A stretch of DNA of 64,000 bases from Streptomyces pactum (GTDB lineage Bacteria > Actinomycetota > Actinomycetes > Streptomycetales > Streptomycetaceae). Position numbers and translations under genes: made by a program. The stretch lies in the NCBI RefSeq assembly GCF_002005225.1, contig NZ_CP019724.1, forward strand, positions 1,612,001 through 1,676,000. Direction: 5' to 3'. Shown piece after piece: positions 43,612 through 52,899 of the stretch. Every line of letters starts with the position of its first letter. Positions within the stretch are counted from its first letter, which is position 1. The notes beneath the pieces were generated by a model. That model made no database searches and was not told the DNA's origin. It saw only the letters and a program-made list of their open reading frames with translations.

Positions 43612-45225
43612 TCAGGCGTCCCGGACTCCCGGCACACCCGCCTCGATCACGAACGACTTGTCGGTGCGGACCGGGGCACCGGGCCGGGTGACGTAGTCGA
43701 CGACCCGGTAGTCGGCGGTGTACCGGTCCCTGGAGACCGAGCAGCGGACGTAGCCGCGGCGGCTGCTGTAGTACTTGGTGTGCGGGTTCTCGTCCCAGTA
43801 CACCCGGCCGGGGTCGTGGGTGGCCGAGCCGTCGCCGCCCGAGGTGATCGACGTGGTGACGAACTCGCTGCCCAGCAGCCGCGTCTCGGGGCGTTCGAAG
43901 TCGCGGCGCAGGTCGTTGGTCCAGTTGTTGTGCACGTCCCCGGTGAGGACGACGAAGTTGTCGATGCGGCGCTCCTCGACGTAGCCGAGCACCCGGTCGC
44001 GGGAGACGCGGTAGCCGTCCCAGCCGTCGTTGTAGCCGCCGTCGTCCGGGCCCGCGACGGCGTCCCAGTTGGCGAAGTAGATCTGCTGCGGGAGCACGTT
44101 CCAGGCCGAGCGCGACCGCGACAGGCTCCGCTCCAGCCAGGCGTGCTGCTCGTCGCCGAGGATGGTGGCCTTCGGGTCCCACTGCTCCGGGCCGGAGACC
44201 TGCCACTTGTCGCCGTAGGGCTGGTTGGTGCGGTACTGGCGGGTGTCCAGCACGCTGAACGTCGCGGTGGCGCCGAACTCGAGGCGCCGGTACAGCGGCA
44301 GCGCCGTGTCCACCGGCTTGCGCAGGCGGCGCAGCGGCATGTGCTCCCAGTACGCCTGGTAGGCGGCCCGGCGGCGGGCGGCGAAGTGGGCGGTGGTGTC
44401 GTTGCCCTGGCCGGCGTCGCCGTTCTCCGGGCTCAGGTCGGCGTAGTTGTTGTCGGTCTCGTGGTCGTCCCAGGTGACGACGAACGGCGCCGTGGCGTGC
44501 AGCAGCCGCAGGTCGGGGTCGGACTTGTACTGGGCGTGCCGCGCGCGGTACTCGGCGAGGGTGTTCATCTCGTCGCCGTGGTGCGTGCGCACGTCGCCGT
44601 TGACGCCGGCGGCGTACTCGTAGAGGTAGTCGCCGAGGTGGAAGACCACGTCGGGGCGCTCCCCGGCCATGTGCCGGTACGCCGTGAAGTGGCCCTGCTC
44701 CCAGTTGGCGCAGGAGGCGAAGGCGAAGTCGACGGTGGGTGAGGTGCCGGGGGCCGGGGCGGTGCGGGTGCGGCCGACCGGTGAGACTGCGTGGCCGGCG
44801 CGGAAGCGGTAGTAGTACTCGTGGTGGGGCCGCAGGCCGCGCACGTCGGCGTGGACGGTGTGCGCCTCGGCGGGCACGGCGTGCTCCACGCCGCGCTTGA
44901 CGACCTTCCTGAACCGTTCGTCGAGGGCGATCTCCCATCGGACGGCGACGGGCCGCCGGGGCATGCCGCCGTCGTCGTCGAGGGGTTTCGGTGCCAGGCG
45001 GGTCCAGAGCACGACGCCGTCGGGGAGCGGGTCACCGGACGCGACGCCGAGCCGGAACGGGTCGGCCGGGACGTTGCCCGGCGCGGCGGGCGCGGCGCTC
45101 GCGACGGGGGCGGCACCGGCGCCGAGCAGCACCGCACCGGCACCCGCGGCACCCGCGGCACCCGCGATGCCGAGGAAACCCCTTCTCTTCAGGGAGCTCG
45201 GAGAGCTGGTGAGCGGCGGGGTCAT
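43612..45225 (-). CDS. phoD: PhoD-type alkaline phosphatase/phosphodiesterase, Tat-exported
   Basis: 537 residues from ATG 45225. A Tat signal (SLKRRGFLGIAGAAGAAGAG) is followed by a PhoD N-terminal domain (DPFRLGVASGDPLPDGVVLWTRL) and the metal-dependent core: VDFAFASCANWEQGHF, VVFHLGDYLYEY, FVVTWDDHETDNNYADLS, LEFGATATFSVLDTRQYR and FVVLTGDVHNNWTNDL. PhoD enzymes use calcium and iron to free phosphate from monoesters and diesters, including teichoic acids, outside the cell. No clear PHO box was found (only a lone GTTCACC at 45282-45276). Confidence 0.93.
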   Translation of the reverse strand: MTPPLTSSPSSLKRRGFLGIAGAAGAAGAGAVLLGAGAAPVASAAPAAPGNVPADPFRLGVASGDPLPDGVVLWTRLAPKPLDDDGGMPRRPVAVRWEIALDERFRKVVKRGVEHAVPAEAHTVHADVRGLRPHHEYYYRFRAGHAVSPVGRTRTAPAPGTSPTVDFAFASCANWEQGHFTAYRHMAGERPDVVFHLGDYLYEYAAGVNGDVRTHHGDEMNTLAEYRARHAQYKSDPDLRLLHATAPFVVTWDDHETDNNYADLSPENGDAGQGNDTTAHFAARRRAAYQAYWEHMPLRRLRKPVDTALPLYRRLEFGATATFSVLDTRQYRTNQPYGDKWQVSGPEQWDPKATILGDEQHAWLERSLSRSRSAWNVLPQQIYFANWDAVAGPDDGGYNDGWDGYRVSRDRVLGYVEERRIDNFVVLTGDVHNNWTNDLRRDFERPETRLLGSEFVTTSITSGGDGSATHDPGRVYWDENPHTKYYSSRRGYVRCSVSRDRYTADYRVVDYVTRPGAPVRTDKSFVIEAGVPGVRDA

Positions 45226-45369
45226 CGAACCTCCAGAGGACGGATGGCCGGACGACCCCCAGGCAATCGGCGCGGGGTGAACCGCGACTTCCGCTCCCGT
45301 GCACGGCGCTTGACCGATACATGTCGATGAAGGTCGGGGGTGCGGGCGGCACCGGGGACGCGAGAGGAG

Positions 45370-46029
45370 TCAGTGGCCCGTCAGCGTGGCCCACTCGACG
45401 GTGCGGTCGCACCAGCGGTCGAGCAGGACGCGGTCGTGGCCGACGGCGAGCAGGCCCGCGCCGGTGGCGGCCCGGTAGTCCTCCACGACGCGGACCAGGG
45501 CGGCGGTGGTCGAGGCGTCGAGCATCGCCGTCATCTCGTCGCACACCAGCCAGCGCGGGCGCAGCACGAGGGCGCGGGCGAGGCAGGCGCGCTGCAACTG
45601 GCCGTCGCTGACCTCGTGCGGGCGCCTGCTCAGCAGGTCGGCGGTCAGGCCCACGGTGGCGGCCAGTTCGGCGACCCGGCCGGCGACGCCCTCGCGCCGG
45701 CCGGTGGCGCGCAGCGGTTCGGCGATCAGGTCGGCGAGCGCCAGCCGGGGGTCGGCGGAGAGCCGGGCCTGCTGGAAGACGACGCCGAAGGCGGTGCGCT
45801 GTTCGCGCGGGGCACGGTGGCGCCAGCGCCGCACGGGTGTGCCGTCGACGACCAGGGCGCCGGCGTCGGGACGGTGCAGCAGGGCGGCGACGCGCGCGAG
45901 GGTGGACTTGCCGCAGCCGCTCGGGCCGAGCAGTCCGACGGACTCGCCCGGTGCCACGGACAGGGAGATGTCCCGGATCACGGGGGTGTTCTTGTCGTAT
46001 CCGGCGGTGACGGCACGCAGTTCAAGCAC
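45370..46029 (-). CDS. nikE: Nickel/peptide ABC transporter ATP-binding protein (NikE/DppF type)
   Basis: 219 residues from GTG 46029, overlapping the NikD-type gene by eight bases. Walker A is GPSGCGKST, the signature is VSDGQLQRACLARAL (Asp where most have Gly), and Walker B is WLVCDEMTAMLD. At 219 residues it lacks the C-terminal oligopeptide-transporter extension seen in DppF. It is the last gene of a five-gene ABC operon; together with NikD it would power the two permeases. The nickel assignment comes from the Nur-like box before the first gene and remembered synteny with S. coelicolor; peptide transport is the alternative. Confidence 0.8.
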   Translation of the reverse strand: MLELRAVTAGYDKNTPVIRDISLSVAPGESVGLLGPSGCGKSTLARVAALLHRPDAGALVVDGTPVRRWRHRAPREQRTAFGVVFQQARLSADPRLALADLIAEPLRATGRREGVAGRVAELAATVGLTADLLSRRPHEVSDGQLQRACLARALVLRPRWLVCDEMTAMLDASTTAALVRVVEDYRAATGAGLLAVGHDRVLLDRWCDRTVEWATLTGH

Positions 46030-47023
46030 GGTCGGCGGCCTCCGTGAGCACTGCGTGCGGGTGGTGGCAGGCGACCGCCGCGGTCCGCGGCGGCAGCACG
46101 GCGCAGGAGTCGGTGGCCCGGTCGCAGCGGGGGGCGAAGGCGCAGCCGTCCGGAAGGGAGCCGAGTTCCGGCGGCAGGCCGGGGACGGGGATGAAGGCGC
46201 GGTCGGGCAGGGCGTCGAGCAGGCCCCTGCTGTAGGGGTGGCGTGGGCCGCCGGAGCCGAAGAAGTCTGTGGCGTCGGTCAGTTCGACGATCCGGCCCGC
46301 GTACATCACGGCGATCCGGTCGGCGACGCGTTCGGCGGCGGCCAGATCGTGGGTGATCATCAGCAGGGCGCGGCCGTCGGCCGCCGTGCCGCCCTTGCGG
46401 CCGGCATGGTCGACATGTCGCCGCAGCTCGTCGACGGTGCGGTCCACCAGGTCCCGGTCGAGGCCGGTGGTCGGCTCGTCGGCGAGCAGCAGCGGGGCGT
46501 CGCCGACGAGGGCGAGGGCGGTGGCGGCGCGCTGGGCGAGGCCGCCGGAGAGTTCGTGGGGGTGGCGGTCGAGGTGGTCCACCGGGAACGCGGCGCGCTC
46601 GGCGGCGGCCTCGGCGGCCGTGCGCAGGGCGGCGCGGCCACGGACGGCGGTGAGTTCCGCGACCGTCTCCTCCAGTTGCGAGCGGATGGTGCGGACCGGG
46701 GTGAGGTGGGCGGCCGGGCTCTGCGGGACGAGTCCGATGAGCCGGCCCCGTACGGTGCGGGCCAGGGTCCGCTCGTCGGCGGCGAGCAGGTCCAGGTCAC
46801 CGAGCACGGCGCTGCCCGCGGTCTGCGCGTTGCCCGGCAGCAGCCCGAGCAGGGCGGAGGCGAGCACGGACTTGCCGCAGCCGCTCTCGCCGATCAGGGC
46901 CAGGCACTCGCCGGCCGCCACGTCGAAGTGCGCGTCGGTGACGGCGGCGACGCGGCGTGCGCCCGGCATCAGGAAGCGCACCGACAGACCGCGCACCGAC
47001 AGCACGGGGGCTCGCTCTGTCAC
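46022..47023 (-). CDS. nikD: Nickel/peptide ABC transporter ATP-binding protein (NikD/DppD type)
   Basis: 333 residues from GTG 47023, overlapping the permease stop by four bases (GTGA). Walker A GESGCGKSV, signature HELSGGLAQRAATAL (GGLAQ in place of GGQ-Q), Walker B PLLLADEPTTGLD and the switch His in LLMITHD are visible. The C-terminal Cys-bearing extension CAFAPRCDRATDSC is that of the oligopeptide/nickel importer family; in that family it contributes to an iron-sulfur-like or structural motif. Operon partner of the gene that follows. Confidence 0.83.
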   Translation of the reverse strand: MTERAPVLSVRGLSVRFLMPGARRVAAVTDAHFDVAAGECLALIGESGCGKSVLASALLGLLPGNAQTAGSAVLGDLDLLAADERTLARTVRGRLIGLVPQSPAAHLTPVRTIRSQLEETVAELTAVRGRAALRTAAEAAAERAAFPVDHLDRHPHELSGGLAQRAATALALVGDAPLLLADEPTTGLDRDLVDRTVDELRRHVDHAGRKGGTAADGRALLMITHDLAAAERVADRIAVMYAGRIVELTDATDFFGSGGPRHPYSRGLLDALPDRAFIPVPGLPPELGSLPDGCAFAPRCDRATDSCAVLPPRTAAVACHHPHAVLTEAADRA

Positions 47024-47961
47024 AGCATCAGCTCCGATCGGCGGCGGGGATTGATCCGCTCCCGCCAGGCACCCGCGAGTCCGGCGACGGCGAGGGTGGG
47101 CACGATGATGAACAGGCCCGGGAAGAGGGTCGGCCACCACTGCCCGGCGAGCAGTGAGCCCCGCGCCTCCTGGATGAGGTTGCCGAGACTCGCGGTGTGG
47201 GTGGGCAGACCGAGGCCGAGGAAGGACAGCGCCGACTCGTGCCACATGGCGTGCGGCACCATCAGTACGGCGGCCAGCGCGGCCTGGGGCAGCACGCCCG
47301 GCAGCAGATGCCGTACGGCCACCCGCCACCGGGAGGCGCCGCCGGAGACGGCCGCGTCGACGTAGGGGCGCGAGCGCAGCGACAGCACCTCGGCGCGGAC
47401 GATGCGCGCGGTGGACAGCCAGTGGGTGAGGGCGACGGAGATCACCACCGGCCAGACGCCCGGCCGGAACATCGCGACGATGAAGATGCCGAGCAGCAGG
47501 TGGGGCACGGAGGAGATGGTGTCGACGACCCGCATGACGGCCCGGTCGACCCAGCCGCCCAGCGCTCCGGCGGTGGCGCCCACGGCGGTGCCGACCACGG
47601 TGGCCGTCAGCGCCGCCGCCACCCCGACGAGCAGGGAGACGCGCAGGCCGTAGACGCAGCGCAGCAGCAGGTCCCGGCCGACGTCGTCGGTGCCGAACGG
47701 GTGCTCCCAGCTCGGTGGTCGCAGCTTGGCGGCCAGGTCGACGGCCTGCTGGTCGAGCTGCACCAGCGGCGGCACGAGCAGTACGGCCAGGACGGTCACG
47801 GTGAGCAGCGCGGCGGAGGTGCGCAGGCGCAGGGTGCGGGTGGAGCGGCGGCCGGCGCCGTGGGAACGCCACACGGGTCCGGAGCGCTCGGGCTTCTCGG
47901 CCCGCTCAGCCCTCTCGGCCCTCTCGGCCCTCTCGGCTGCGGTCTCACCCACGGACATCAC
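47020..47961 (-). CDS. nikC: Nickel/peptide ABC transporter permease (NikC/DppC type)
   Basis: 313 residues from GTG 47961, coupled to the upstream permease by GTGA; ATG 47958 is an alternative. The cytoplasmic N-terminus contains a nine-base direct repeat encoding ERA several times (AERAERAERAEK), probably slippage. Then come a first helix (LLTVTVLAVLLVPPLVQL), the EHPFGTDDVGRDLLLRCVYGLRVSLLVGV segment characteristic of DppC proteins, and the EAA loop around RAEVLSLRSRPYVDAAVSGGASRWRVAVRHLLP. About six membrane helices. Confidence 0.83.
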   Translation of the reverse strand: MMSVGETAAERAERAERAERAEKPERSGPVWRSHGAGRRSTRTLRLRTSAALLTVTVLAVLLVPPLVQLDQQAVDLAAKLRPPSWEHPFGTDDVGRDLLLRCVYGLRVSLLVGVAAALTATVVGTAVGATAGALGGWVDRAVMRVVDTISSVPHLLLGIFIVAMFRPGVWPVVISVALTHWLSTARIVRAEVLSLRSRPYVDAAVSGGASRWRVAVRHLLPGVLPQAALAAVLMVPHAMWHESALSFLGLGLPTHTASLGNLIQEARGSLLAGQWWPTLFPGLFIIVPTLAVAGLAGAWRERINPRRRSELML

Positions 47962-48926
47962 ATCTCACCCAGTTTCACCCTCGGGTCGAACAGCCCGTAC
48001 AGCAGGTCCGCGAGCAGGTTGCCGGCGAGTACGGCGACGGTGGCGAGGACGGTCAGGGCGGCCAGCAGCGGGAAGTCGACGGCCGTGGCCGCCTCGACGG
48101 TGGCCGCGGCGATGCCCGGCCAGCTGAAGACGCTCTCCACCAGCAGCGCGCCGGTGATGAGTTCGGGCACGCGGGAGCCGATCAGGGTGAGCACCGGCAG
48201 CAGGCCCGAGCGCAGGGCGTGCCCGAGCAGGACGGTGCCCTCGCCGAGGCCCCGGGCCCGTGCGCCGCGCACCGGGTCCTCCGCGAGGGCGTCGCCGACG
48301 CCCTGGCGGACGTAGAGGGTGAACCAGGGCAGTTGGGAGACGGCGAGTACGCCGGCGGGCAGCACGATGTGGCCGGCGACCTGTCCGGGGGTGACCTGTC
48401 GGCTCGCGGTGTCCGTCAGGCCGCCGGCCGGCAGGACGTCCCACTGGAGGGCGAACAGCCATACGGCGAGCAGCGCGATCCAGAAGACCGGTGCCGCCTC
48501 CAGGACGTACGCGAGCGAGGTGACGGCCCGGTCGAGCATCGATCCGGGACGGCGGGCGGCGAGCACGCCGAGGATCGTGCCGGCCAGGACGGCGACGGCG
48601 AAGGCGACGGCGCACAGCAGCGCGGACCACACCAGGCGTTCGCCGATGACCTGCGCCACCGGCTGGCGCATCACCCCGGAGTGGCCGAGGTCGCCGGTGA
48701 GCGCGGAGGCCAGCCAGTCCCACCAGCGGGCGACGAACGACCGGTCCACTCCGAGGTTGTCCCGCAGCCGGTCCAGGGTCTCCTGGTCGGCGCCGAGCGC
48801 GGCGGTGCCGGCGTACGCCTTCACGGGGTCGAAGGGGGAGGCGGCGGCGATGGCGAAGACGCCGAAGGTGACGACCAGGACGACGGGGACGGCGAACAGG
48901 GCCCGCCGCCCCACCAGTCGGCCCAT
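47958..48926 (-). CDS. nikB: Nickel/peptide ABC transporter permease (NikB/DppB type)
   Basis: 322 residues if started at ATG 48926 (MGRLVGRRALFAVPVVLVV, the normal DppB opening). A GTG at 48962 overlaps the binding-protein stop in the GTGA fashion used elsewhere in this operon and would add 12 residues; neither has an ideal ribosome site. DppB hallmarks: DPVKAYAG loop, ETLDRLRDNLGVDRSFVARWWDWL, GDLGHSGVMRQPVAQVIGERL, and the EAA region near VRQGVGDALAEDPVRGARARGLGEGTVL. Six helices; forms the membrane channel with NikC. Confidence 0.82.
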   Translation of the reverse strand: MGRLVGRRALFAVPVVLVVTFGVFAIAAASPFDPVKAYAGTAALGADQETLDRLRDNLGVDRSFVARWWDWLASALTGDLGHSGVMRQPVAQVIGERLVWSALLCAVAFAVAVLAGTILGVLAARRPGSMLDRAVTSLAYVLEAAPVFWIALLAVWLFALQWDVLPAGGLTDTASRQVTPGQVAGHIVLPAGVLAVSQLPWFTLYVRQGVGDALAEDPVRGARARGLGEGTVLLGHALRSGLLPVLTLIGSRVPELITGALLVESVFSWPGIAAATVEAATAVDFPLLAALTVLATVAVLAGNLLADLLYGLFDPRVKLGEM

Positions 48927-48958
48927 CGCTCCCCAGGGCGCTCTTCGGGGGGATCGGA

Positions 48959-50548
48959 TCACTTCTTCGGCTGCCAGTCCTCGATGTTCCACCAGGGGCC
49001 GCTGGCGAAGCCGTGCTCGTGCGGCTCGAGCTGGGTGGTCAGTCCGTCCCAGCGGTCGGCGAGGACGTACAGGTGGTCGATGTGGGTGAGGAAGGTGTAG
49101 CCGGGGTTCTCCACGAGCGCCTTCTGGACCTTCTCGTAGGCGGCGCCGCGCACCTTCGCATCCTGGCTGCGGCGGCCGGCGTCGAGTGCCTCGTCCACCG
49201 CCGGGTTGTCGTAGTGGGCCATGTTGTTGAAGCCGTCGCCGGCGAGCGAGGAGTGCAGCAGGGTGTAGAGGCCGAAGTCCGGGTCGCCGACACTGCCGAA
49301 GCCCGCCATGACCGCGTCGCTCTTCATCCGCGGCTCGATGACCTCCCAGGTGGCGCCCTCCACCTTCACCTCGATGCCGGCCTTCTTGGCGTCGGAGGCG
49401 TAGGCGAGCGCGTGGTCCTGGCGGACCTTGTCGCCCGAGGGGTAGTACAGGGTGAACGAGGCGCGCCGGCCGTCCTTGGCACGGACGCCGCCGGAGCCGG
49501 GCTTCCAGCCCGCTTCGTCCAGGATGCGCTCGGCCTTGGCGAGGTCGTGCGGGCGCTCGATGCCGCGCTCGTACCAGGGGTCGTCGACGGGCAGCGGCCC
49601 GTACGCCGGCCGGCCCGCGCCGTCGAGGATCTTGTCGACCATGGCCCGGCGGTCGACGGCCGCGTCCAGGGCCCGCCGGATCGCGCGGTCGCCGGTGACC
49701 TCGCCCGCGGTGGGCAGGGTGACGGCCCGGAAGTCGTAGGAGCGTGCCTGGTACGTACGCCGGCCGTCGTCCTTCTCGAAGGTGGCGGCGAGGTTGGGCG
49801 GCAGGACGGCGCCGTCGAGGTCGCCGGAGCGCAGCCGGGTGGCGCGGACGTTGTCGTCGGCGATGACCGCCATGGTGAACGACGTCACCGCGGGCTTGCC
49901 GCCCCAGTAGTGCGGGTTGGCCTCGAAGGTGAGCTTCTCGCCCTTGCTCCAGTCGGTCAGGACGTACGGACCGGTGCCGACGGGCTCGGTGTTGAAGGCG
50001 CCGGTGTTGGGGTCCTGTTCGCCCGCGACGTGCTCGGGGACGATGGGCAGCACCGTGCGGGCGGCGAACGGCGCGTACGGGTACTTGAGGGTGAAGACGA
50101 CGGTGTCGTCGCCGTCGGCGCGGACGCTGTCGACGGCGTCCAGTTCGCTCCGGGCGGTGTTGTTGGTCTCGGCGTCGAGGACGGTGCGGTACGTGTAGAC
50201 CACGTCTTCGGCCGTCAGCGGCTCGCCGTCGCTGAACTTCACGCCGTCGCGCAGGGTGTAGGTGTACGTCCGGCCGCCGTCGGCGATCTTCGGCAGCGCG
50301 GTCGCCAGCGCGGGCTTCAGCTTCAGGTCGGTGTCGCGGGCGAGCAGCCCGTCGAAGATCTTGGAGTTTCCGTCCTTGCCGTAGCCGAGCAGCGGGCTGA
50401 GGGTGTCCGGTTCGGACGCCACCCCGATCACGACGGACTCCGCCGGCTCTGCGGCACCGTCTCCCGTACCGCCCCCGGGCGCGGAGCAGGCGGTGACGCC
50501 CGCGGCAAACGCCGCCGCGGCGGCACTTCGTATCCGACGGGTCGTCAT
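48959..50548 (-). CDS. nikA: Family-5 extracellular solute-binding lipoprotein (NikA/DppA type)
   Basis: 529 residues from ATG 50548. A short signal ends in VTACSAPGGG, so Cys21 is probably lipidated and the protein stays on the outer membrane face. Family-5 features: SEPDTLSPLLGYGKDGNSKIFDGLLARD, TLRDGVKFSDGEPLTAEDVVYTY, PVGTGPYVLTDWSKGEKLTFEANPHYW and RAIRRALDAAVDR. It delivers substrate to the NikBCDE-type ABC importer. Sequence alone does not separate nickel from dipeptide binding; the Nur-like operator 34 bases before the start argues for nickel. Confidence 0.85.
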   Translation of the reverse strand: MTTRRIRSAAAAAFAAGVTACSAPGGGTGDGAAEPAESVVIGVASEPDTLSPLLGYGKDGNSKIFDGLLARDTDLKLKPALATALPKIADGGRTYTYTLRDGVKFSDGEPLTAEDVVYTYRTVLDAETNNTARSELDAVDSVRADGDDTVVFTLKYPYAPFAARTVLPIVPEHVAGEQDPNTGAFNTEPVGTGPYVLTDWSKGEKLTFEANPHYWGGKPAVTSFTMAVIADDNVRATRLRSGDLDGAVLPPNLAATFEKDDGRRTYQARSYDFRAVTLPTAGEVTGDRAIRRALDAAVDRRAMVDKILDGAGRPAYGPLPVDDPWYERGIERPHDLAKAERILDEAGWKPGSGGVRAKDGRRASFTLYYPSGDKVRQDHALAYASDAKKAGIEVKVEGATWEVIEPRMKSDAVMAGFGSVGDPDFGLYTLLHSSLAGDGFNNMAHYDNPAVDEALDAGRRSQDAKVRGAAYEKVQKALVENPGYTFLTHIDHLYVLADRWDGLTTQLEPHEHGFASGPWWNIEDWQPKK

Positions 50549-50581
50549 GTCTCCCCCACGCTTGTCATTGGTGCGTGGTTA

Positions 50582-50598
50582 TTGCACATCAGTCGCAA
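50582..50598 (-). promoter_or_regulatory. Nur-box-like operator before the nik-type operon
   Basis: On the minus strand the site reads TTGCGA-CTGAT-GTGCAA, matching the TTGCAA-N5-TTGCAA plan of the Nur (nickel Fur-family regulator) box described in S. coelicolor; the outer TTGC and GCAA are exact. A -35-like TTGACG lies at 50609-50604, so the box covers the space between -35 and -10. Nickel-loaded Nur bound here would block transcription. Confidence 0.65.
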
Positions 50599-50764
50599 TA
50601 GAAGCGTCAAGCCGGGTGATGGAGGGGGTGCCCGCCCACCGGCTCACCACCGGCGGTCAAGGCCGACACGGCCTGCCGGTACTGGACGGAGCGTGTGATC
50701 AGCAGCACACTGCCTTATCACCTGAGTCCCAGCACGCATGCGCAGCGCCCAGGAGGCATCGGCC

Positions 50765-52888
50765 GTGTCGACCGCAGGAGACGAGAGCGCCGGAGCAGAG
50801 CCGGAAGGAGCGCCGACGGAGAACGGACCGACGGGTACGGGCACGCTCAAACCCGCGGTCTTCTTCGGGTCGGCCGCGCTGATCCTGGCGATCTCGATCT
50901 GGGCGATCGTCACGCCTTCCGGCGCCGAATCCGCCATCGGGGTGGCGGTCGACAGAATCTCGTCCTGGTTCGGCTGGTACTACTTCCTCGCCGCGACCGT
51001 CTACCTGGGATTCGTCGTCTTCATCGGCGTGTCCAAGTACGGCACGATCAAGCTGGGCCCCAAGCACTACAAGCCCGACTACGGGCTCTTCGCGTGGGCC
51101 GCGATGCTGTTCGCGGCGGGCATCGGCATCGACCTGATGTTCTTCTCCGTCTCCGGTCCCGTCAGCCACTACCTCGCACCGCCGGAGGGCGACCCGGAGA
51201 CGGTGGAGGCCGCCCGGCAGGCCGTGGTGTGGACCCTTTTCCACTACGGCATCACCGGCTGGGCCATGTACGCGCTGATGGGCATGGCGCTCGGCTTCTT
51301 CGCCTTCCGGTACCGGCTGCCGCTCGCGATCCGTTCCGCGCTCTACCCGATCATCGGCCGCCGGATCCACGGGCGGATCGGTGACGCCGTCGACCTGGCG
51401 GCCATCATCGGCACCGTGTTCGGCATCTCGGTGTCGCTCGGCATCGGTGTGGTGCAGTTGAACTACGGGCTGAGGGTGCTCTTCGACGTACCGGAAGGGC
51501 TCCCCGCCCAGATCGGCCTGATCGCCGTGGCGGTGGTGATGGCCACGGTGTCCGCGGTGGCCGGTGTGGACAAGGGCATCCGCCGGCTGTCACAGCTCAA
51601 CGTCCTGCTCGCCGTGCTGCTGATGCTCTTCATCCTGGTCGTGGGCGAACCGTTCCGGCTGCTCAACTCCCTCGTCCAGAACGTCGGCGACTACGTCAGC
51701 CGCTTCCCCTCGATGACCTTGAACACCTTCGCCTACGACCAGCCCACGGAGTGGCTGGACGCGTGGACGCTGTTCTTCTGGGCCTGGTGGATCGCCTGGG
51801 CGCCGTTCGTCGGGCTGTTCCTGGCCCGGATCTCCCGCGGCCGCACCCTGCGCCAGTTCGTCGCGGCGACACTGGTCGTCCCGTTCGTCTTCACCGGTCT
51901 CTTCCTGGCCGTCTTCGGCAACAGTGCGCTGTTCGTGGTCCGCGACGGCGACTCCGAGTTCGGCCAGACCGCGATGAACGTCCCCGAGCAGGGCTTCTAC
52001 GGTCTGCTGGAGCAGTACCCGGGCGCGCTGTTCAGCGCCGGACTCGCCACGTTCGTCGGGCTCCTGCTGTACGTCACCTCGGCCGACTCCGGGGCCCTGG
52101 TCATGGGCAACCTCAGCTCCAGTCTGCCCACCCCGGTGACCGACGCGTCCGCTTGGCTGCGTATCTTCTGGGCCCTGACGACCGGGCTGCTCACGCTGGC
52201 CATGCTCATCGTGGGGGGCGTGCAGGCACTCACCGACGCCACCATCATCATGGGCCTGCCCTTCTCGTTCGTGATGTTCCTGATCATGGTGGGGCTCTAT
52301 CTGGCGCTGCGTACCGAGTACATGCGGGAGGAAGCGCTGGCCACCACGCTGCCGGCGTCGCTGTCCGGACGTACGACGCAGCAGGGCCCCACGGGAGCGC
52401 GGAACTGGCGACAGCGGCTGGCGCGGGCGATGGCGTTCCCGGGCAGGCGGGCGGCCGCCAGGTTCGTCGAGGACGTGTGCCGCCCCGCCTTCCAGGAGGT
52501 CGGCCAGGCGCTGCGGGAGCAGGGAGCGGAGGCGGAACTCCTGGAAGGGGTCAACGAGGAGAACGGACTCGCGCACGTCGGCCTCAGGGTGCCGATCGGT
52601 CCGAGCGACACGTTCGTGTACGAGGTCTGGCCCGTCGAGAAGCCGACCCCGGGCTTCGCGACCCGGTCGGTCACCACCCACGACACCTACGTGCGCTTCG
52701 AGGTCCGGCTCGCCGAGGGCAACCAGGGCTACGACGTGATGGGGTACACCAAGGAACAGCTCATCGGCGACAGCCTCGACCAGTACGAGCGGCATCTGGA
52801 GTTCCTGCGCATGCACCGCGAGTCGGCAGACCGGTCCGCACTGCCCGACCACCGCCCGGACGCGCCGGAGGCACACCTGCCGGAGTAG
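50765..52888 (+). CDS. BCCT family choline/betaine transporter (BetT-like) with C-terminal soluble domain
   Basis: 707 residues from GTG 50765, which has AGGAGG eight bases upstream; ATG 50738 lacks one. BCCT carriers take up choline, betaine or carnitine using sodium or proton gradients. Twelve helices span about 30-520, including FAAGIGIDLMFFSVSGPVSHYL, the Trp-rich FFWAWWIAWAPFVGLFLARISRGRTLRQF (BCCT signature) and VTSADSGALVMGNLSS. A cytoplasmic tail of about 190 residues resembles that of E. coli BetT, where it tunes the response to osmolarity. No choline oxidase genes are adjacent. Confidence 0.93.
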   Translation: MSTAGDESAGAEPEGAPTENGPTGTGTLKPAVFFGSAALILAISIWAIVTPSGAESAIGVAVDRISSWFGWYYFLAATVYLGFVVFIGVSKYGTIKLGPKHYKPDYGLFAWAAMLFAAGIGIDLMFFSVSGPVSHYLAPPEGDPETVEAARQAVVWTLFHYGITGWAMYALMGMALGFFAFRYRLPLAIRSALYPIIGRRIHGRIGDAVDLAAIIGTVFGISVSLGIGVVQLNYGLRVLFDVPEGLPAQIGLIAVAVVMATVSAVAGVDKGIRRLSQLNVLLAVLLMLFILVVGEPFRLLNSLVQNVGDYVSRFPSMTLNTFAYDQPTEWLDAWTLFFWAWWIAWAPFVGLFLARISRGRTLRQFVAATLVVPFVFTGLFLAVFGNSALFVVRDGDSEFGQTAMNVPEQGFYGLLEQYPGALFSAGLATFVGLLLYVTSADSGALVMGNLSSSLPTPVTDASAWLRIFWALTTGLLTLAMLIVGGVQALTDATIIMGLPFSFVMFLIMVGLYLALRTEYMREEALATTLPASLSGRTTQQGPTGARNWRQRLARAMAFPGRRAAARFVEDVCRPAFQEVGQALREQGAEAELLEGVNEENGLAHVGLRVPIGPSDTFVYEVWPVEKPTPGFATRSVTTHDTYVRFEVRLAEGNQGYDVMGYTKEQLIGDSLDQYERHLEFLRMHRESADRSALPDHRPDAPEAHLPE

Positions 52889-52899
52889 GCACCCGACGG

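Noticed and set aside
45276..45282. PHO box before phoD (minus-strand GTTCACC).
   Set aside because: Only one repeat unit is convincing; the 11-base-spaced partner needed for PhoP binding is not there.
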